The notes beneath the pieces are model-generated. The model was not told where the DNA came from. It saw only the letters and a list, made by a program, of their open reading frames with translations, and did not search any database. A DNA stretch of 64,000 bases from Hanleya hanleyi. Taxonomy: Eukaryota > Mollusca > Polyplacophora > Lepidopleurida > Hanleyidae. The position numbers and the translations under genes were made by a program. Where the stretch lies: assembly GCA_036873755.1 (NCBI GenBank), contig JAVTVY010025243.1, positions 41,317 to 105,316 on the forward strand. Direction: 5' to 3'. Below, piece after piece: positions 1 through 12,699 of this stretch (the first letter of the stretch is position 1; the number at the start of each line of letters is the position of its first letter).

Positions 1-1530
1 AAGGATAACATAGTAGGGTATAAAGGTTACGACGTCATAGATGTAGGAGAGGGCTTTCAGAAGACCGAAGGTCCAGCTGATCAGTAAGTCGCTCATTTCA
101 CGGCTGTGAAGGCGACAAGAAGAAGACAGTGTTCACCTGGAAAAGAAGAGACCAGACAAATACTTTCACGACCCAGGCAGATCAATATGACAACAGTACA
201 GTGTGCAAGTAAAAACTAATGTACTGCATCAACAGATGTACATGTAGGTAAACGTCTTAATAATCCAGGGACTAATCCAGGCATTTTTGGGGGAACACCA
301 GTCGACTACCACGAAAACCGGAAATTGCAAAACCGGAATAAAAATGCTGCGCAAAACTGATGCTTAGTGGGCTTAAAAAAGGCTAAAATTGCGGCCCGCA
401 TGGATTTAGTCAAGAAGCACGATGCAAGTTGGAAGATTTAGTGTTTCCACAGGCTGTACACAGGAAATAATCAGTTACTTCTTCGATAAATAATGATAAT
501 AAGACGATTGGACAATTGGAGCTATTTTCAGAGGTTTTGGATTAGATTTTAGGGGACAATCAGTTTTGTTTGACAGTATTTGGGTGCACAACTTTGGGCA
601 TACCGGTATCAAAACAAATATAAACAGTGACTTACTGAGAGGTGGGGGGGGGGGGGGGGTGACCTGGAAGAGACTATTAAATTAACTAGGTGTAGGTTGA
701 CTGGAATGATATTTTAAGAGACTGAATTTTATATAGGGTGGACATCTTTAGGATGTCAATGTATGGTAATGTATGTAATTGTCACCAAAATTGGGGACCA
801 TATTCGATCACTCAGGTGTTCCAATATATTTGATCACCCGCTAAAATCATTATATGCATGATTTGGACATTTTTGACAACTTCAGTTTATAACAGATTTG
901 ACCATGCAGCCCCAGGTTTTATGGTGGAAAATTTCACTTCCTGTGATTGAATTATTGGAGGAATTACTGACAGTCATGACAGTACTGTACAGTAATTTGG
1001 GTACATTACCAATGTGTGAAGTGAATGTCATTAGGATGACTGTATGTTAGTGGTTCACACAATGGTATTTGGTAGTAAATTGGTTAGGGTGGAAGTATAT
1101 GGCATTAACAAAGTGAAAAATACTGTGTAGGAATGTTAATTTATCAGAACAAGAATTGAAGTCTCCAACAAAAACATTTGTAAACTAATGGCCAGTCAAT
1201 TTTTTCACTTCATTTTTCCGTACGTTTTGCAGTGTTACTGGGATAGATGTATGTCATACATGTATATACAGTAGCATCCACTTCCGTGTTTTAATAACTA
1301 GATTTAGCCAGTGAAGCGTTACACTATAAGTATGGTACCAGGATTACCTCGAGAATGGAAATCTAATGGCATACATGTAACCTCATGTATGTCTACATCA
1401 ATCATGTCAATCGGTAGTATGGAGGAAATTTAGAAAAGCCTGCACATGCAACTTTCAACTAATCTTCCATTGTAGGACTTGTTCCATACATGTAGCACAT
1501 GCACAATTAATGCAGGAACACTGTACAGTA
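1..1530. other. Non-coding host DNA, nothing recognised
   Basis: I see no credible gene here. The stretch is AT-rich with scattered stops in all frames and one homopolymer G run near 640-658. No TIR, tRNA or coding signature was found. Confidence 0.5.
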
Positions 1531-1539
1531 CACTGAATG

Positions 1540-2160
1540 CACCAGAACACTGAACAATGAATGCATCGAAAAATGAACGCATTGGAACACTGTACATTGA
1601 ATGCACTGGAACACTGTACAATGAATGCATCGAACAATGAACGCATTGGAACACTGTACATTGAATGCACTGGAAAACTGTACAATGAAATTGCATTGTT
1701 ACATTGTAAAATGAATGCACTGGAATATTGTACAATGAATGCATGGAATAATGAATGCATCAAAACATTGTACAATGAATGCACTGGAACATTGTACAAT
1801 GAATGCATCAAACATTTAAATATGAATGCATTGAAACACTACAATGAATGCATTAGAACATTGTACAAAGAATGCATGAACTCTGTACAATGAATGCATG
1901 AAAACTGTACAATGAATGCAGTGGAGCATTGTACAAGGAATGCAATTAACATTTTACAATGAATGTACTGGAATATTGTAAAATGAATGCATTGCAAAAT
2001 TGTACAGAGAATGCATGAACAATGCACAATGAATGCATGAAAAACTGTACAATTAATACACTGGAACACTGTACACTGAATGGATGAATATGGTACAATG
2101 AATGCGCTGGAACATTGTACAATGAAAGTACAGTACTGGAACATTGTACATGAGGCAGCA
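1540..2160. repeat. Minisatellite of GAATGCA / GTACA units
   Basis: A degenerate tandem repeat of roughly 20-26 bp. Each unit carries a GAATGCAyTGGAACA-like core followed by a GTACAATGAATGC-like joint. Units vary by point change and by loss of the spacer, so the array is old. It generates several spurious ORFs on both strands rich in His, Cys and Met. A second short block of the same units lies at 4765-4920, so the family is dispersed locally on both sides of the 170-bp array. Confidence 0.8.
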
Positions 2161-2540
2161 CCTAAAAGGTGCAACAACCCCTCAGCCAGACAGTTTTAGT
2201 CAGTGTATATTGGTACACAATGAATGAAAAATGCATAAGTAAAAGCCTGAAAGATTTGGTTGAATGCAGAAGATGCTTTAGCAGTGGCTTGTAAAAGATT
2301 AAAATATGATAAATTCAGTGTGGGATGTTGGATGCATTGAAGGATTATAATAAATATTTTGACATAGCGCGTGCGAAAAATATGGCGGAAGAACAGAATA
2401 TTCTGAACAAAAACAAAAGGCTTCAAGCCATTTTGGCTTTGAACCCTAATAATAATCTAAACAATAATAAAAGTCTTTGATAGCAATAACTGTATGAATC
2501 CCTGTGTACCTGTTGATTGTCTGTCTCTTTCCATCTGTGA

Positions 2541-2840
2541 TCAAGCAGAGGATGAGGGTGGGTGGATGGCAATCCAAACAGCCTTGTGATATGAATAATA
2601 TGTATCATGGACACCAAATTGTATATCTGTGAGTTTGAAATTGGTGAAAATCTGGTCAATGGTTGTCCTAAGATCTGTGGTTGGGGTGTGGATTAAGGGA
2701 AAGAGCCCATGCTCTTGGAAGAAGTCGTTTATCTTGGTTGTTTCAGCCGAGTCGACAGCAAAGTCATTGTTGAAGTCTCCAAGTATGACAACATTAGTCG
2801 CTGAACAGTGGTTCCTTAGTGATGTAGAAAGTCCGCCCAA
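2541..2840 (-). pseudogene. Endonuclease-like fragment of a non-LTR retrotransposon
   Basis: The minus-strand reading frame (about 99 aa) contains VVILGDFNND, then a Pro-Thr rich turn, IDQIFTNF, and a C-terminal YHKAVWIAI. This order matches the second half of an apurinic-like endonuclease (EEP fold): the GDFN catalytic loop, the IDxIFxN strand and the terminal His segment, where an Asp normally precedes the His and appears as Tyr here. There is no start, no upstream endonuclease half and no reverse transcriptase nearby. The most likely reading is a 5'- and 3'-truncated LINE fragment. A short uncharacterised EEP gene exon is the alternative. Confidence 0.6.
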
Positions 2841-4765
2841 TCAGAGAAACCAGTTCTGTCATTCATCGTAAGTTTCTTGATGCACTGATGATGTATATCA
2901 AATTTTACATCGAGCACTTGAACGGTATCAGAGAGAGATCATTAAAGAGGTAGTAGCGTGATTTTAGTTGTTCGGGTAAACTGAACAGCATGATCACTTG
3001 CAACATTTGCCAAAAGATTTTCAAGTATTGAAATCTCGTATTTCATATAGGGATCAATATTGTCAGATTCTTCAATTCGGTCTAGTGAACAACATGAAAA
3101 TGGGAAATGACTGAGATGACGTCGGATAACGTGATCAGGTATCCATGACGTCACATTAGAAGCCGTCACAGTGCGATAAAAGTTCTAAGATCGAGTATGA
3201 CGTTGCAAAGCATCACGCTCGGAATGCCAGTGCGCGTTTTCTGACGTCATCTCAGGCACTGGAGCCAAGTGCAGGTGCTGTTACGTTTTTCAGAGAATGT
3301 CAGAAGTGTGATTTCAATGCCCGTGATATTAAAAAATGAGGTCACAGAAACACGTTCACCATAGTTGCTTACAACTACTGAATAACTTTTATCGAAATAT
3401 GTTATTTGGTGAATATTTTTTAAATGACGCTTTTACCTCTTTAATGATTTTGCATAAATTAAAGATGGCCGCCTATCGTTCCGGTCATTCAGAGGAACTG
3501 ATCTTCATTACGAGTGTCTTGATACATCGATGCTGTATTCCAAGTTTCATATAGAACACTTAAATGGTATCCGATATATATATCATTAAAGATTTTGCAT
3601 AAATTAAAGATGGCCACCAAGATTTCCACCCAATCAGAGAAACCAGTTCTGTCATTCATCATAAGTCTCTTGCTGCATCGATGATGTTTACCAAATTTTA
3701 TATCGAGCACTTAAACGGTATCAGAGATAGAGATCATTAATGATTTTGCATAAATTAAAAATGGCCGGCCATCCTTCCCGCCTCTCAGAAGAATTGATGT
3801 GGTTATTCAGTGCAAGTCAAGTCTCTTGATACATCGATGCTGTATACCAAGTTTCGTATAGAACACTTCAATGGTATCAAAGAAATACATCATTAAAGAT
3901 TCTGCATAAATTAAAGATGGCCGCCAAGGCTTTTACCTAATCAGGAAAACTGGTTTGGTCATTCCTTCAAAGTTTCTTGATGTATCGATAATCTCTACAA
4001 AGTTTCACACTGAACAGCAAAATGGTTTCCGAGATACACAAGATTCATGGTTTCGCATAAATTAAAGATGGCCGCCAAAGTTTCCACCCAATCGGGCCCA
4101 GATTCAATAGGATTCTGGGTAATGAGCATATGAATGTGCACGGCAAGTTTGGTGTGCCTAGGGTAAGTCGTTCTAAAGAAAGCTTGGTAACAAGAAGTTT
4201 CATATAGAATACTTCAATGGTATCAAAGAAATACATCATTAAAGATTCTGCATAAATTAAAGATGGCCACCAAGGCTTTCACCTAATCAGGAAAACTGGT
4301 TTGGTCATTCCTTCAAAGTTTCTTGATGTATCGATAATCTCTACAAAGTTTCACACTGAACAGCAAAATGGTTTCCGAGATACACAAGATTCATGGTTTC
4401 GCATAAATTAAAGATGGCCGCCAAAGTTTCCACCCAATCAGGTCCAGATTCAATAGGGTTCTGGGTCATGAGCATATGGATGTGTACGGCAAGTTTGGTG
4501 TGCCTAGGGTAAGTCGTTCTAAAGAAAGCTTGGTAACGAGAAAGCTGTGATGGTTTCGCATAAATTAAAGATGACCGCCAAAGTTTCCAACCAATCGGGT
4601 CCAGATTCAATAGGCTTGTGGTTGACCACCCAACAATTCTGTGTACCAAATTTGAAGTCTCTAGAAGCAACGGTTCGGTTTCTAGATCGATCACAAGAAT
4701 TGTTGACGACCGGACGTACATGCCAACGACAAGACCCCACAGCCTAATAGGCTGAGGGGTAAAAA
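2830..4765. repeat. Array of ~170-bp units with GCATAAATTAAAGATGGCCGCC core
   Basis: About eleven degenerate units of ~160-175 bp. Each has a CCAATCAGA-like segment, a TCTTGATRCATCGATG segment, an ACTTNAAYGGTATC segment and a terminal GCATAAATTAAAGATGGCC core. Two 330-bp blocks (around 3890-4230 and 4240-4560) are nearly identical, so the array expanded by block duplication. The right end (4690-4765) changes into a GACGACCGGACG tract, then a hairpin (ACCCC-CAGCCT / AGGCTG-GGGGT) and GGGGTAAAA. The same family recurs at 13560-14590 with the same ending. Confidence 0.8.
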
Positions 4766-4920
4766 TGAATGCATGGAGCATTGTACAATGAATGCACTGG
4801 GACATTATACATGTACAATGAAAGCCAATAAAGTTGAACATTGTAAAATGAATGCACTGCATTGGAACATTGTACAATGAATGCATGGAACATAATTGTA
4901 GGCCTACATGTACAATGAAA
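4765..4920. repeat. Short minisatellite block, same family as 1540-2160
   Basis: Six or so GAATGCA / GTACAATG units directly follow the hairpin end of the 170-bp array. They share the unit structure of the larger block at 1540-2160. Confidence 0.7.
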
Positions 4921-6060
4921 GTATTGAATGCCCTGGAAAATGAGCCGTTTATTTACATGCAAATTAGAGAAACAACTGTTATCATGAATATAGGGTTTTA
5001 TACGGAGAGAATTAAAAAATTCTTTGAAACATATATATATATTATTTTTTTTTTTACAATCTCCAAGGTAGAGGACTAAGTAAAATGGACAGACTCAGAA
5101 TGTACATACATGATTCTAACACAACCAATGAAGGAACGCAGAACTGTTCCACCGGACAGGCTTAGTTCCGAAACCGAATGTTTGAGCCTTCTGGACACTC
5201 TCCTAATACAATGGTGGTGATTTTACTATGTGTAATTGGCATATATGGTGACAATGACTTGGCCCTGGTGAGCAAGAACATGAAGGAAAATGCATCAAAA
5301 TACACAATTGATTTCGGACTATTCCAATTTCCAGGGCCAGGTTATCTACATGTACTAATAAAGACATTTTAACCTACCTGGGTCTCAGTGTGTGAAGGTA
5401 AAATGACCATGGCCTTGAAAAAGTTCCATTTAAGTACTATGGAATACTTGGTGAGGTGCTTATAACCTGTTATAACTTGGTGACCAAATTACATTTGAGA
5501 ATTTATTTGTAGATGTTTGAACTAAACATGCTAAACTGGGCCATTTACCTGTTTATCAGTGTGGAAAATAAATTGAGTTTGGAGGACATTCTTTCTGAGT
5601 GAAGGAATTCTTATTAGATAAACACATCGTATCAATCTAATCACTTTGATCGCACTGAAGTAATGCTGTGAGGTCATACATATGTAGGTCAGCGTGGACC
5701 TAAAAAAAAATTTAATATCAACCGTTGGAACGTGTGGCAGGCACACAAATATGTTTGAGTATCGCATAGTTCCTCACTGTCAAACAAAAGGTGATACATG
5801 TATTAAATAAGTCTGCACACAGGTTATAAATTTAGTTATGAGGATTTACATGTTCCTGTGAAGTAGGCTACCATTTGCAAATTGTCCGATAATGAGTCAG
5901 TCAGTCCATCCGAGTTCTTTCGTCGGCAAAATAAGGAGAACCGTTGACATTAGAACCTTGATTTTTGGCAAGAACGTGCATTAGGGCATTGTTACCAGCA
6001 AGTTCTGAGCTGACCGAATTTTGATGAAAATTTGATTAAAAAATATTTTTTCTATTATTT
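4921..6060. other. Non-coding, nothing recognised
   Basis: Low-complexity AT DNA with an (AT)n/T-run at about 5031-5056. Short ORFs at 5178-5372 (plus) and 5531-5767 (minus) show no domain and no splice-site support. Confidence 0.4.
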
Positions 6061-6390
6061 ATTGATGGCTCAGCGGGTGCACTGTCATGCCCATCGGGAA
6101 CCCTTGGCTTCATGTTTCACTGTGATTTTTGAAGGTTCCCTGATACGGCATATCACGTAAAATCACTGAAGTAAAGCGACTTTGAGCCCGGTCAAGACTT
6201 GGATGGGTGACCTCGTGCTGTACTGCTGGGCTGATAAGTGTCCAGGGTAATAGGAACTGATGACTCACCAGCGGTGACATCTGGGAAAGTTAATAGTACC
6301 CACTGTCAATTAGAGACTGCTATATAAATTCTCTCCCGGTAGTAATCAATTGGCGAAATTCAACGCCAGTTGTGAACAACAACAACATTG
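6060..6390 (+). repeat. SINE-like retroelement with box A and 5S-like segment
   Basis: Begins near TGGCTCAGCGG (6066-6076), a perfect pol III box A. About 120 bp on, GGTCAAGACTTGGATGGGTG closely resembles the 3' half of 5S rRNA (the ACTTGGATGGG region). The right end is an (AAC)n run near 6375-6388. The order of tRNA-like head, 5S-like segment, body and short-repeat tail is that of a SINE. I see no convincing box B or target duplication, so the family is not named. Confidence 0.5.
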
Positions 6391-7238
6391 CCTTGTGCAT
6401 CATACAAAAAAAACCGAGTACAGGTATCAGGATTCAATATTGTGTCGATCAAGCAATGGAATATTCAATTTCAGTCAGGGAAGAGAGTGGACTAAGCCAT
6501 AAATGAGCTTCCCCAACTTTCGTTTTCTGCCTTGGACCAGGTGGAGAATCAGAATCAGAATGAGGTCAGGCTATCAGGGGTCATCTAAAAATTTCAGTAG
6601 TGTAATCGAGAATTCAAGATCGATGATGCTGTTGTAACTTTCAACCAGTTTCATTGTTGTGCGGCATAATTTTTTATAATTTGTTAGTGTATCAGGTAAT
6701 TGAAAATTAGTGCAAGAATATTGCTAGCCATTTTGACAGTGCTCTAGACCATGTGTGTCGCAATGTTAAGGGGTCGTCTTTCATATATTCGAATGTCATT
6801 ACCCGGTATACTATTTGAATATTCAGAATTTTAACACACTGTGAATGTATTCGACTTCATTTCAGCTCTAAGAAAAGCCATGAGCTAATATGTTCCGTCA
6901 AAATCAAAGAGCATATTTTAAGAAACAACTGCATTTGCCAAGTTCCATCAGTTCATACAAGTACAATCGCTTGGAAATTGCATGAAATCCTGTTACTTTC
7001 AACTGCCTTGAACAGACTAGATTTAGTGACATGAGCAGGTGGCAGGACTATATGTATCATACATTACTCTGCCTGGATTAAATCATCTATTCTATAGAAA
7101 TTTCATATTTGATGAATTGTTGTTCAATACTCGCTTGCCAATGTGTATGGCACTGCTTGGTAATTTTTGTCTCGGAACTCTAAATGTACTCAATATTTAA
7201 CTTCAGGACAGTAACTCCAGCTTTCTGTTTCTCTACTG

Positions 7239-7911
7239 TTATGTGGGGATAAATACCCAAAAATCTGATTAATCAAATTTCCCCACCCCTTGTCAGTCTT
7301 TTGGCGATTTCATCTTTGGCGATTTCCTCCCAATGACATAGAGTATGGCCATGAAAATTTACCCACTTGTCAATCTTGACACGAGGAAGATAATATTGAA
7401 ATAATAAAAACGAAAAAGAATAATTTCATTTTTACATTTATCTTGTATGTAATTTTAGTCAATGGGAATGACAATCAGGCTTAAACCAGTTAAGCATAAC
7501 AGCCCCAAAGATACATGTAGCATCAAATTGATCTACAAGCTAGTGTCAAACACTATTTCACCATATAGTGCCTACAGGTACAAATATTAAACAAATAATT
7601 TTCAATAATAATTATTGCTTTATTATTCAGGTGTATTTGACATGATATTAGGTTAATATCACCCCGGTTGTATTGTTTGACACTTAACTGGGTTAAGCCT
7701 GATTGAAATTTCCATTGACTAAAATTTCATACAAAATAATTGTAAATGTGAAAAAAAAAAGTAATTTGTCTTTCTTCGATATCTTCCTCGTGTATAGTTT
7801 GAATTTTCATGACCATACTCCAAGCCAATGGGAAGAAATTGCCAAAAGACTGACAAGGGATGGGAAAACTTGACTAATCAGATTTTCAGGTATAAATCCC
7901 CCCCCCATAAC
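7239..7911. repeat. Fold-back element, ~260-bp imperfect arms
   Basis: The left arm (7239-7500) and right arm (about 7665-7911) are imperfect inverted copies. Matching landmarks are AATCTGATTAATCAAATTT against its inverted copy at 7872-7890, CTTGTCAGTCTTTTGGC against 7845-7862, and GGCTTAAACCAGTTAAG against 7690-7706. The ~165-bp centre repeats TGTCAAACACTAT-like words. No ORF. This is a MITE or fold-back transposon; I did not find its target duplication. Confidence 0.7.
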
Positions 7912-8839
7912 TCCGTAATCCAATATGAAAAAAGATAGGTATGGGAATCATGAAAACAGTACAATAAACTGGGCTCGGCGGCATGACAGACCACTCTGGT
8001 CACTGTGATGTACAGTCTAGCTTCACTATAAGGTGCCTCGATATACATGTAACGCTGATTCTGATATAAGGTGAGTGGTGTCATGTCCCCCAAATTAACA
8101 AATTATGCATATCATTTCAGCCCTTTTATAATGCTGAAAATCTATAAGATGGTTTAAATCTGGTTCCCAATAACAGCGTTATAGCAAGGTTACACTGTAT
8201 TGTATTTGGACATACTCACGTTCGACAAGGTGAGATTTCTATTGTAATGGCAGCTCGCATCAATATGTAGCGTTTTTTAATCCTTTGTTGATGTCATGAT
8301 ACTTTCATCAATCCGATTGATGCACTTCACAAATGTTCCACCTAGAAATGATATATTAACGACAACTGTGTTGCAATGTTCCATCTAGAAACGATACATT
8401 ATCAACAACCATGAAAGACTGAATAGCCAGACTAAAGTACTGATCTTTCAATTATTGTCAAAAGTGATACCAAATGTAAGTTGTCACACCTTGACATGGT
8501 GGCCCGCAGTCAGTAATGCAAATTGATACCTTCTGCATGTCCATGTATGACTATTAACCCAATATTCAGATCTCGGGAAGTTACTGATTTAATAGTTACA
8601 ATTGTATAAAATTTCTTTGTATTTTGACCTATTTATCCTCCTTCCAGGGGTAGAAAATAGTCATGAATAAGGTTACAGCATCAATATACATGTATGCTAC
8701 ATGTATAATATAGAAAGTCAGTGTGACCTTTGTATATACATGTACATGTACCACGGTACAACAATGTTTTCAGGTTGATTCAATCAGGCCATCCAAAGTA
8801 TTATTTATTTCCAGTAACAAACTTTTACAAAAATGCATA

Positions 8840-10636
8840 CAGTGTTTGGGGGAGTTCCGAATCATTTTTCACATCCAGACTGCTAGCGCTCGTTCTTTTA
8901 CGAGGGGAGAGCGACTGCTGGTCTTTTATTCTAGGGAAATCTTTCGGCTATAATTGTATGTAAAAAAATCTTCAATCGGACTTGTCAATCGATGAGAAAA
9001 TAACCTCCGCTTCAGTGCACCAGCGCGGGCAGTTGCGAATCATTTTGGTGAGTTGCGGATCACGCCATCTAGCGGCCGTTACAGGCACTGAGAATGGAAT
9101 TTTTATTGGCTTGAGGGGTCACCTGCTAATCATCCATAGGCCGGTGAAGCCCTGGAGAAGATTTCAATGTTGCCTTAATTCTCCCCGCCCTGTGAACGAA
9201 CTGTTACAGGCACAAATGACACGCAGATCTAGCGTCGAAAATGTTCTGAAGTATATTTATCTTGGAGCGAGCCTACAAAATTGCATTGTAATCTCAATTT
9301 AATTATTTTTTAGAACATTTTAGGATACGATGTCTGACAATCATGGAGGGTGGGCTAGTGAACTTTCCTGTACTGCTCCAAAATGACAAAACAGAGGAAG
9401 CGGGAACTTCGTGACATTAAAGCTTATCATATTGGGGTCATTTTAGGCCTGGGCCGAGCAGGGGATCATGGGTAAATTCAAAAGGCGGCCGTGTGGTATC
9501 TCAGAAATTCGTTTTTTCAGCCAGTTCTGTCCATTTCTTCGAATTTTTCTGACCTAAAAGGACTAGAAAGTATTTTATTTGGGCAAAAGTAGTTATTCTC
9601 TACTTTATTTGGTAGTTTATGAAAGAAAAATCGGGAAATTAAAATTTCGAAAAATCGGCCCAAAAAATAGTCGACAAATGGCTACCGAGATGACGTTACT
9701 CGACGTCATCATAGCGTTCATCTTAAACGTTGTTACTCTTTCGGGTAGAGCTTGAACAAAAGATACTGTGTGTTATGTTGCAGCGCTCTAGCCTTATGGA
9801 TAGCGAAAATATATAGGTTGACTCCCTCCTCCTCCCCCCATCCCTCACCTGCGATACACCCCAAATCTTCCAGACCAGATAGTGTTAATAAAGGGACATC
9901 CAGTTATTGAACTCGTAGAAACCTCGCTCAGAGATAAACAATTTTATTTATATAAAACTTTTTATATTGGAGTAAGAGATATGTCTGAAATTATTAAATA
10001 TAATGATGTAATATCGAGAAAATGATTTGTTCACCAAGGTTTGGAGTGATTCGCGTACATAGTTCCGGTTACAAGGATATTGTCATTGATTCATTTTTTT
10101 GTTTCAATGCCATGGATTGACCAATCTTCCTTAAAGTCGGTTTACACCTGTTGTATTAGTTGTGAGATGGTCCCTTATTCACCGATTTCAAGTTATGAAC
10201 GGCGCTTATTTCGTTGATTCGGAATTGACATCTCTATTATAGCGCCATTATATTACAATGCTGGTCATTTAACATTTATCGCAAATCACTAGATATTTTG
10301 TTTGGCCATTTAGCAAGATTCTGTCACTTAAATAAATACTGAATATACCGCCTAAACCCGCCTTATTTCGCGCAGATTCACTACTAGAAAAATCGCACGT
10401 GTTCTTCGACTCTATGTCAATTTGTCATTGCACAGTACGGGAAGTATTACGTTACCGAATTGACCAGAAAAGAAACAATGCAGGTCGGTTGTTTGACATT
10501 CATTTCAGTCCACGGAAACAGACGTTCCAATAAACTTAGAAAGTTTTAATCGGATGCTTTACTTCAAGAAATATCAGGCATTAATTAGGAAAGTGATCCG
10601 CAACTCCCCGTGATTCGGAACTCCCCCAAACACTGT
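8840..10636. mobile_element. Non-autonomous TIR transposon with TA target duplication
   Basis: The termini CAGTGTTTGGGGGAGTTCCG (8840) and its exact inverse (ending 10636) are flanked by TA on both sides (8838-8839 and 10637-10638). A second inverted pair, GAGTTGCGGATCAC (around 9050) and GTGATCCGCAACTC (around 10591), lies inside. This is the design of a Tc1/mariner-like (TA-inserting) element. The 1.8-kb interior has only short ORFs (for example 8982-9302) with no transposase motif, so it is probably non-autonomous. Confidence 0.75.
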
Positions 10637-10825
10637 ACATGTAGGTGGTGTAGTTAAGATTTTTAATACTTTTTGAAATATTACCCCTATTGCAGTTTTA
10701 GTATGGAATTTCATAAAATTCAGTTAAGGGAGTATTGGTACATTTCCATTCGCCAGTAAAGTAATACATGTAACATTGTGGTTTGCCAAAAGTCAACCTT
10801 GGAGATAATCTCAAAGAATATTCCC

Positions 10826-11337
10826 TTAAAGTGATCGTAAACCCTGAAATAAAGTTTCCATCAAATGAAAGACCATTGCGAACAATGTCGGAAAATATTT
10901 ATTTTATTTTTTTACGATTTTATTACACAGAGTAAACTGCAATTAAAGCATGGTATTCTATGGTGGTCTGTTGCAATCATATTTAGGTCCAGTGACGTCG
11001 CATTGCCTTAATACATATATTTCAAACTTTGTATGCACTTTCCAATGCTTGATTCAAGCTTAAGGTATGTATACTTTGAGTTTCAACACAGACTCACTGT
11101 TCCAATGTGCATGTTCCAAAATTGGTGCATACAAAGTTTGAAATATATGTATTAAGGCAGTGTGACGTCACTGGACCTAAATATGATTGCAACGGACCAC
11201 CATAGAATACCATGCTTTAATTGCAGTTTAATCTGTGTAATAAAATCGTAAAAAATTAAAATAAATATTTTCCGACACTGTTCGCAATGGTCTTTCATTT
11301 GATGGAAACTTTATTCGAGGGTTTACGATCACTTTAA
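10826..11337. mobile_element. Fold-back MITE with ~215-bp arms, TTAA ends
   Basis: Two arms of ~215 bp (10826-11040 and 11120-11337) are near-perfect inverted copies. Each begins TTAAAGTGATCGTAAACCCT from the outside. TTAA stands at each edge and may be the target site. The ~80-bp centre holds TTCCAATG-type words. No coding content. It could form a very long hairpin and is recent enough that the arms remain almost identical. Confidence 0.8.
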
Positions 11338-11666
11338 CTCCACCACCCGTATTCCCCACCCCCAACCACTCCTGGATAGGGTCAGGGGTTGAGAAGTTTC
11401 CTAAAAAATTATTGTCTCAGTGATTTTTTTTTTTTTTTTTATCTTGCTATTTGCTAACTTCTTCTTGTCTCAATAAAATAGCGAGAAAGTATTGTTTATA
11501 ATATTCATTACACAAAACGGTCACTTAATGGTCAGACAACCAGTATTCCAAGTATATTATAATACAGTGCTATTGTACATGTTACCTTGTGACTTCGTGA
11601 GTATGGGGACACTCCATTTTTATTTCATATATTATCTAAAAAATTCTACTTCAAAGTACATGTAAA

Positions 11667-12568
11667 TTAAAGGAGAAGAAAACATGTGACTAATATATAC
11701 ACTGAACGAAAGATCCATCTTCCCGTTATCCAAAAATGTAAGCAAATATTTTTTACAATTTTTTAGCGTCGATCTATTTATATAGAAACATCAAAAACTG
11801 GAGCCTGTGGACAGATTCATAAGTGCCGCCATTACAAGGACTTGTGTCTATTTTAACCAATCAGAAATGCCAAAACATATTGTGCGCATCGCTGCGTGAC
11901 GTCAGTCGGGCTGATACTAAACTTCCACTCTGTATGTTAAAGTATGAGAAACTCTTGGGACTGCAGGTTTATATATTGTGTACTGTTATAATTTGATAGT
12001 ATAGTGTGCCAATATTCCGCAAATGCACGGGCATCATGCCGCATTGTGTGGCATTTGTCTGTTCTAACAGAACTGGGAATCCAAACCTTCCAAACACCGA
12101 GACATTTCAACAGATGTACTGAAACAGTGGGTGTATAACGTCGGTCGGCAGGATTTTACTTCAAACGCATCAGTGAAGAACTTTTGCACAGTGAGGCTGA
12201 TGCAATAAATTGGAGTGAGTTTATTAGTCTTTCCACACTATTTCAGTCATATCACGACGTTCGGTTCATATACCTGTCAAATTGTAATCATCCCAATGTA
12301 AGAAAGGCTTAGTTTGTAATATCACCATGCAATGTCCTTATATTTTCACCTTCCCCGCTAGAGAGCGGCGAGGCCCAGGTGACGTCACACGCTTAGCCGA
12401 CCCGAGCCAAAATGGCGGCACGCTTGAGAGACAACGATGCGCAGGTTGATCGAAGATTTAATCGAGTAGAAAAAAATCGCAAAAAAAATTTGCTTACATT
12501 TTTGGATACGGGGGAGATAGATCTTTCAGTCAGTGTATACATTAGTCAAATGTTTTCTTCTCCTTTAA
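11667..12568. mobile_element. TTAA-bounded TIR element carrying a THAP fragment
   Basis: TIRs of about 95 bp (11667-11760 and 12470-12568) start TTAAAGGAGAAGAAAACAT from each side and include the shared word CCAAAAATGTAAGCAAAT. TTAA at both edges parallels the neighbouring element at 10826. The interior holds a degraded THAP-type zinc-finger coding fragment (12036-12201). It may be a P-element-like or THAP-carrying transposon relic, or a MITE that captured a host exon. Confidence 0.65.
12036..12201 (+). pseudogene. THAP domain fragment (frameshifted)
   Basis: An ATG at 12036 opens MPHCVAFVCSNRTGN, the N-terminal C-x4-C of a THAP zinc finger. After a frameshift near 12105, another frame reads LKQWVYNVGRQDFT, the conserved QW...R.DF segment of the same domain. 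The expected second Cys-x2-His pair is damaged (CTVR). THAP domains bind DNA in P-element transposases and in host regulators. The lesions mean it is not functional as read. Confidence 0.55.
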
Positions 12569-12699
12569 AGAATATTTGACTGTGAGAAATAAGCCTAATG
12601 AATTTTGAACATGAAAATGGGCTATTTTCCCTACTAATTCAGTGATACATAATGCATACACAAATACGAAGCTGCGCATCTGAAAACCCCTCGGCTCTG

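Noticed and set aside
1430..2177. Several 70-118-aa ORFs on both strands rich in His, Cys, Met
   Set aside because: They are translations of the GAATGCA/GTACA minisatellite; composition and frame change with the repeat.
2830..4765. Helitron
   Set aside because: The terminal hairpin is suggestive, but there is no 3' CTRR end and no 5' TC start that I can place.
6180..6240. 5S rRNA gene
   Set aside because: Only the ACTTGGATGGG part resembles 5S; the rest does not, and an (AAC)n tail and box A upstream suggest a SINE.
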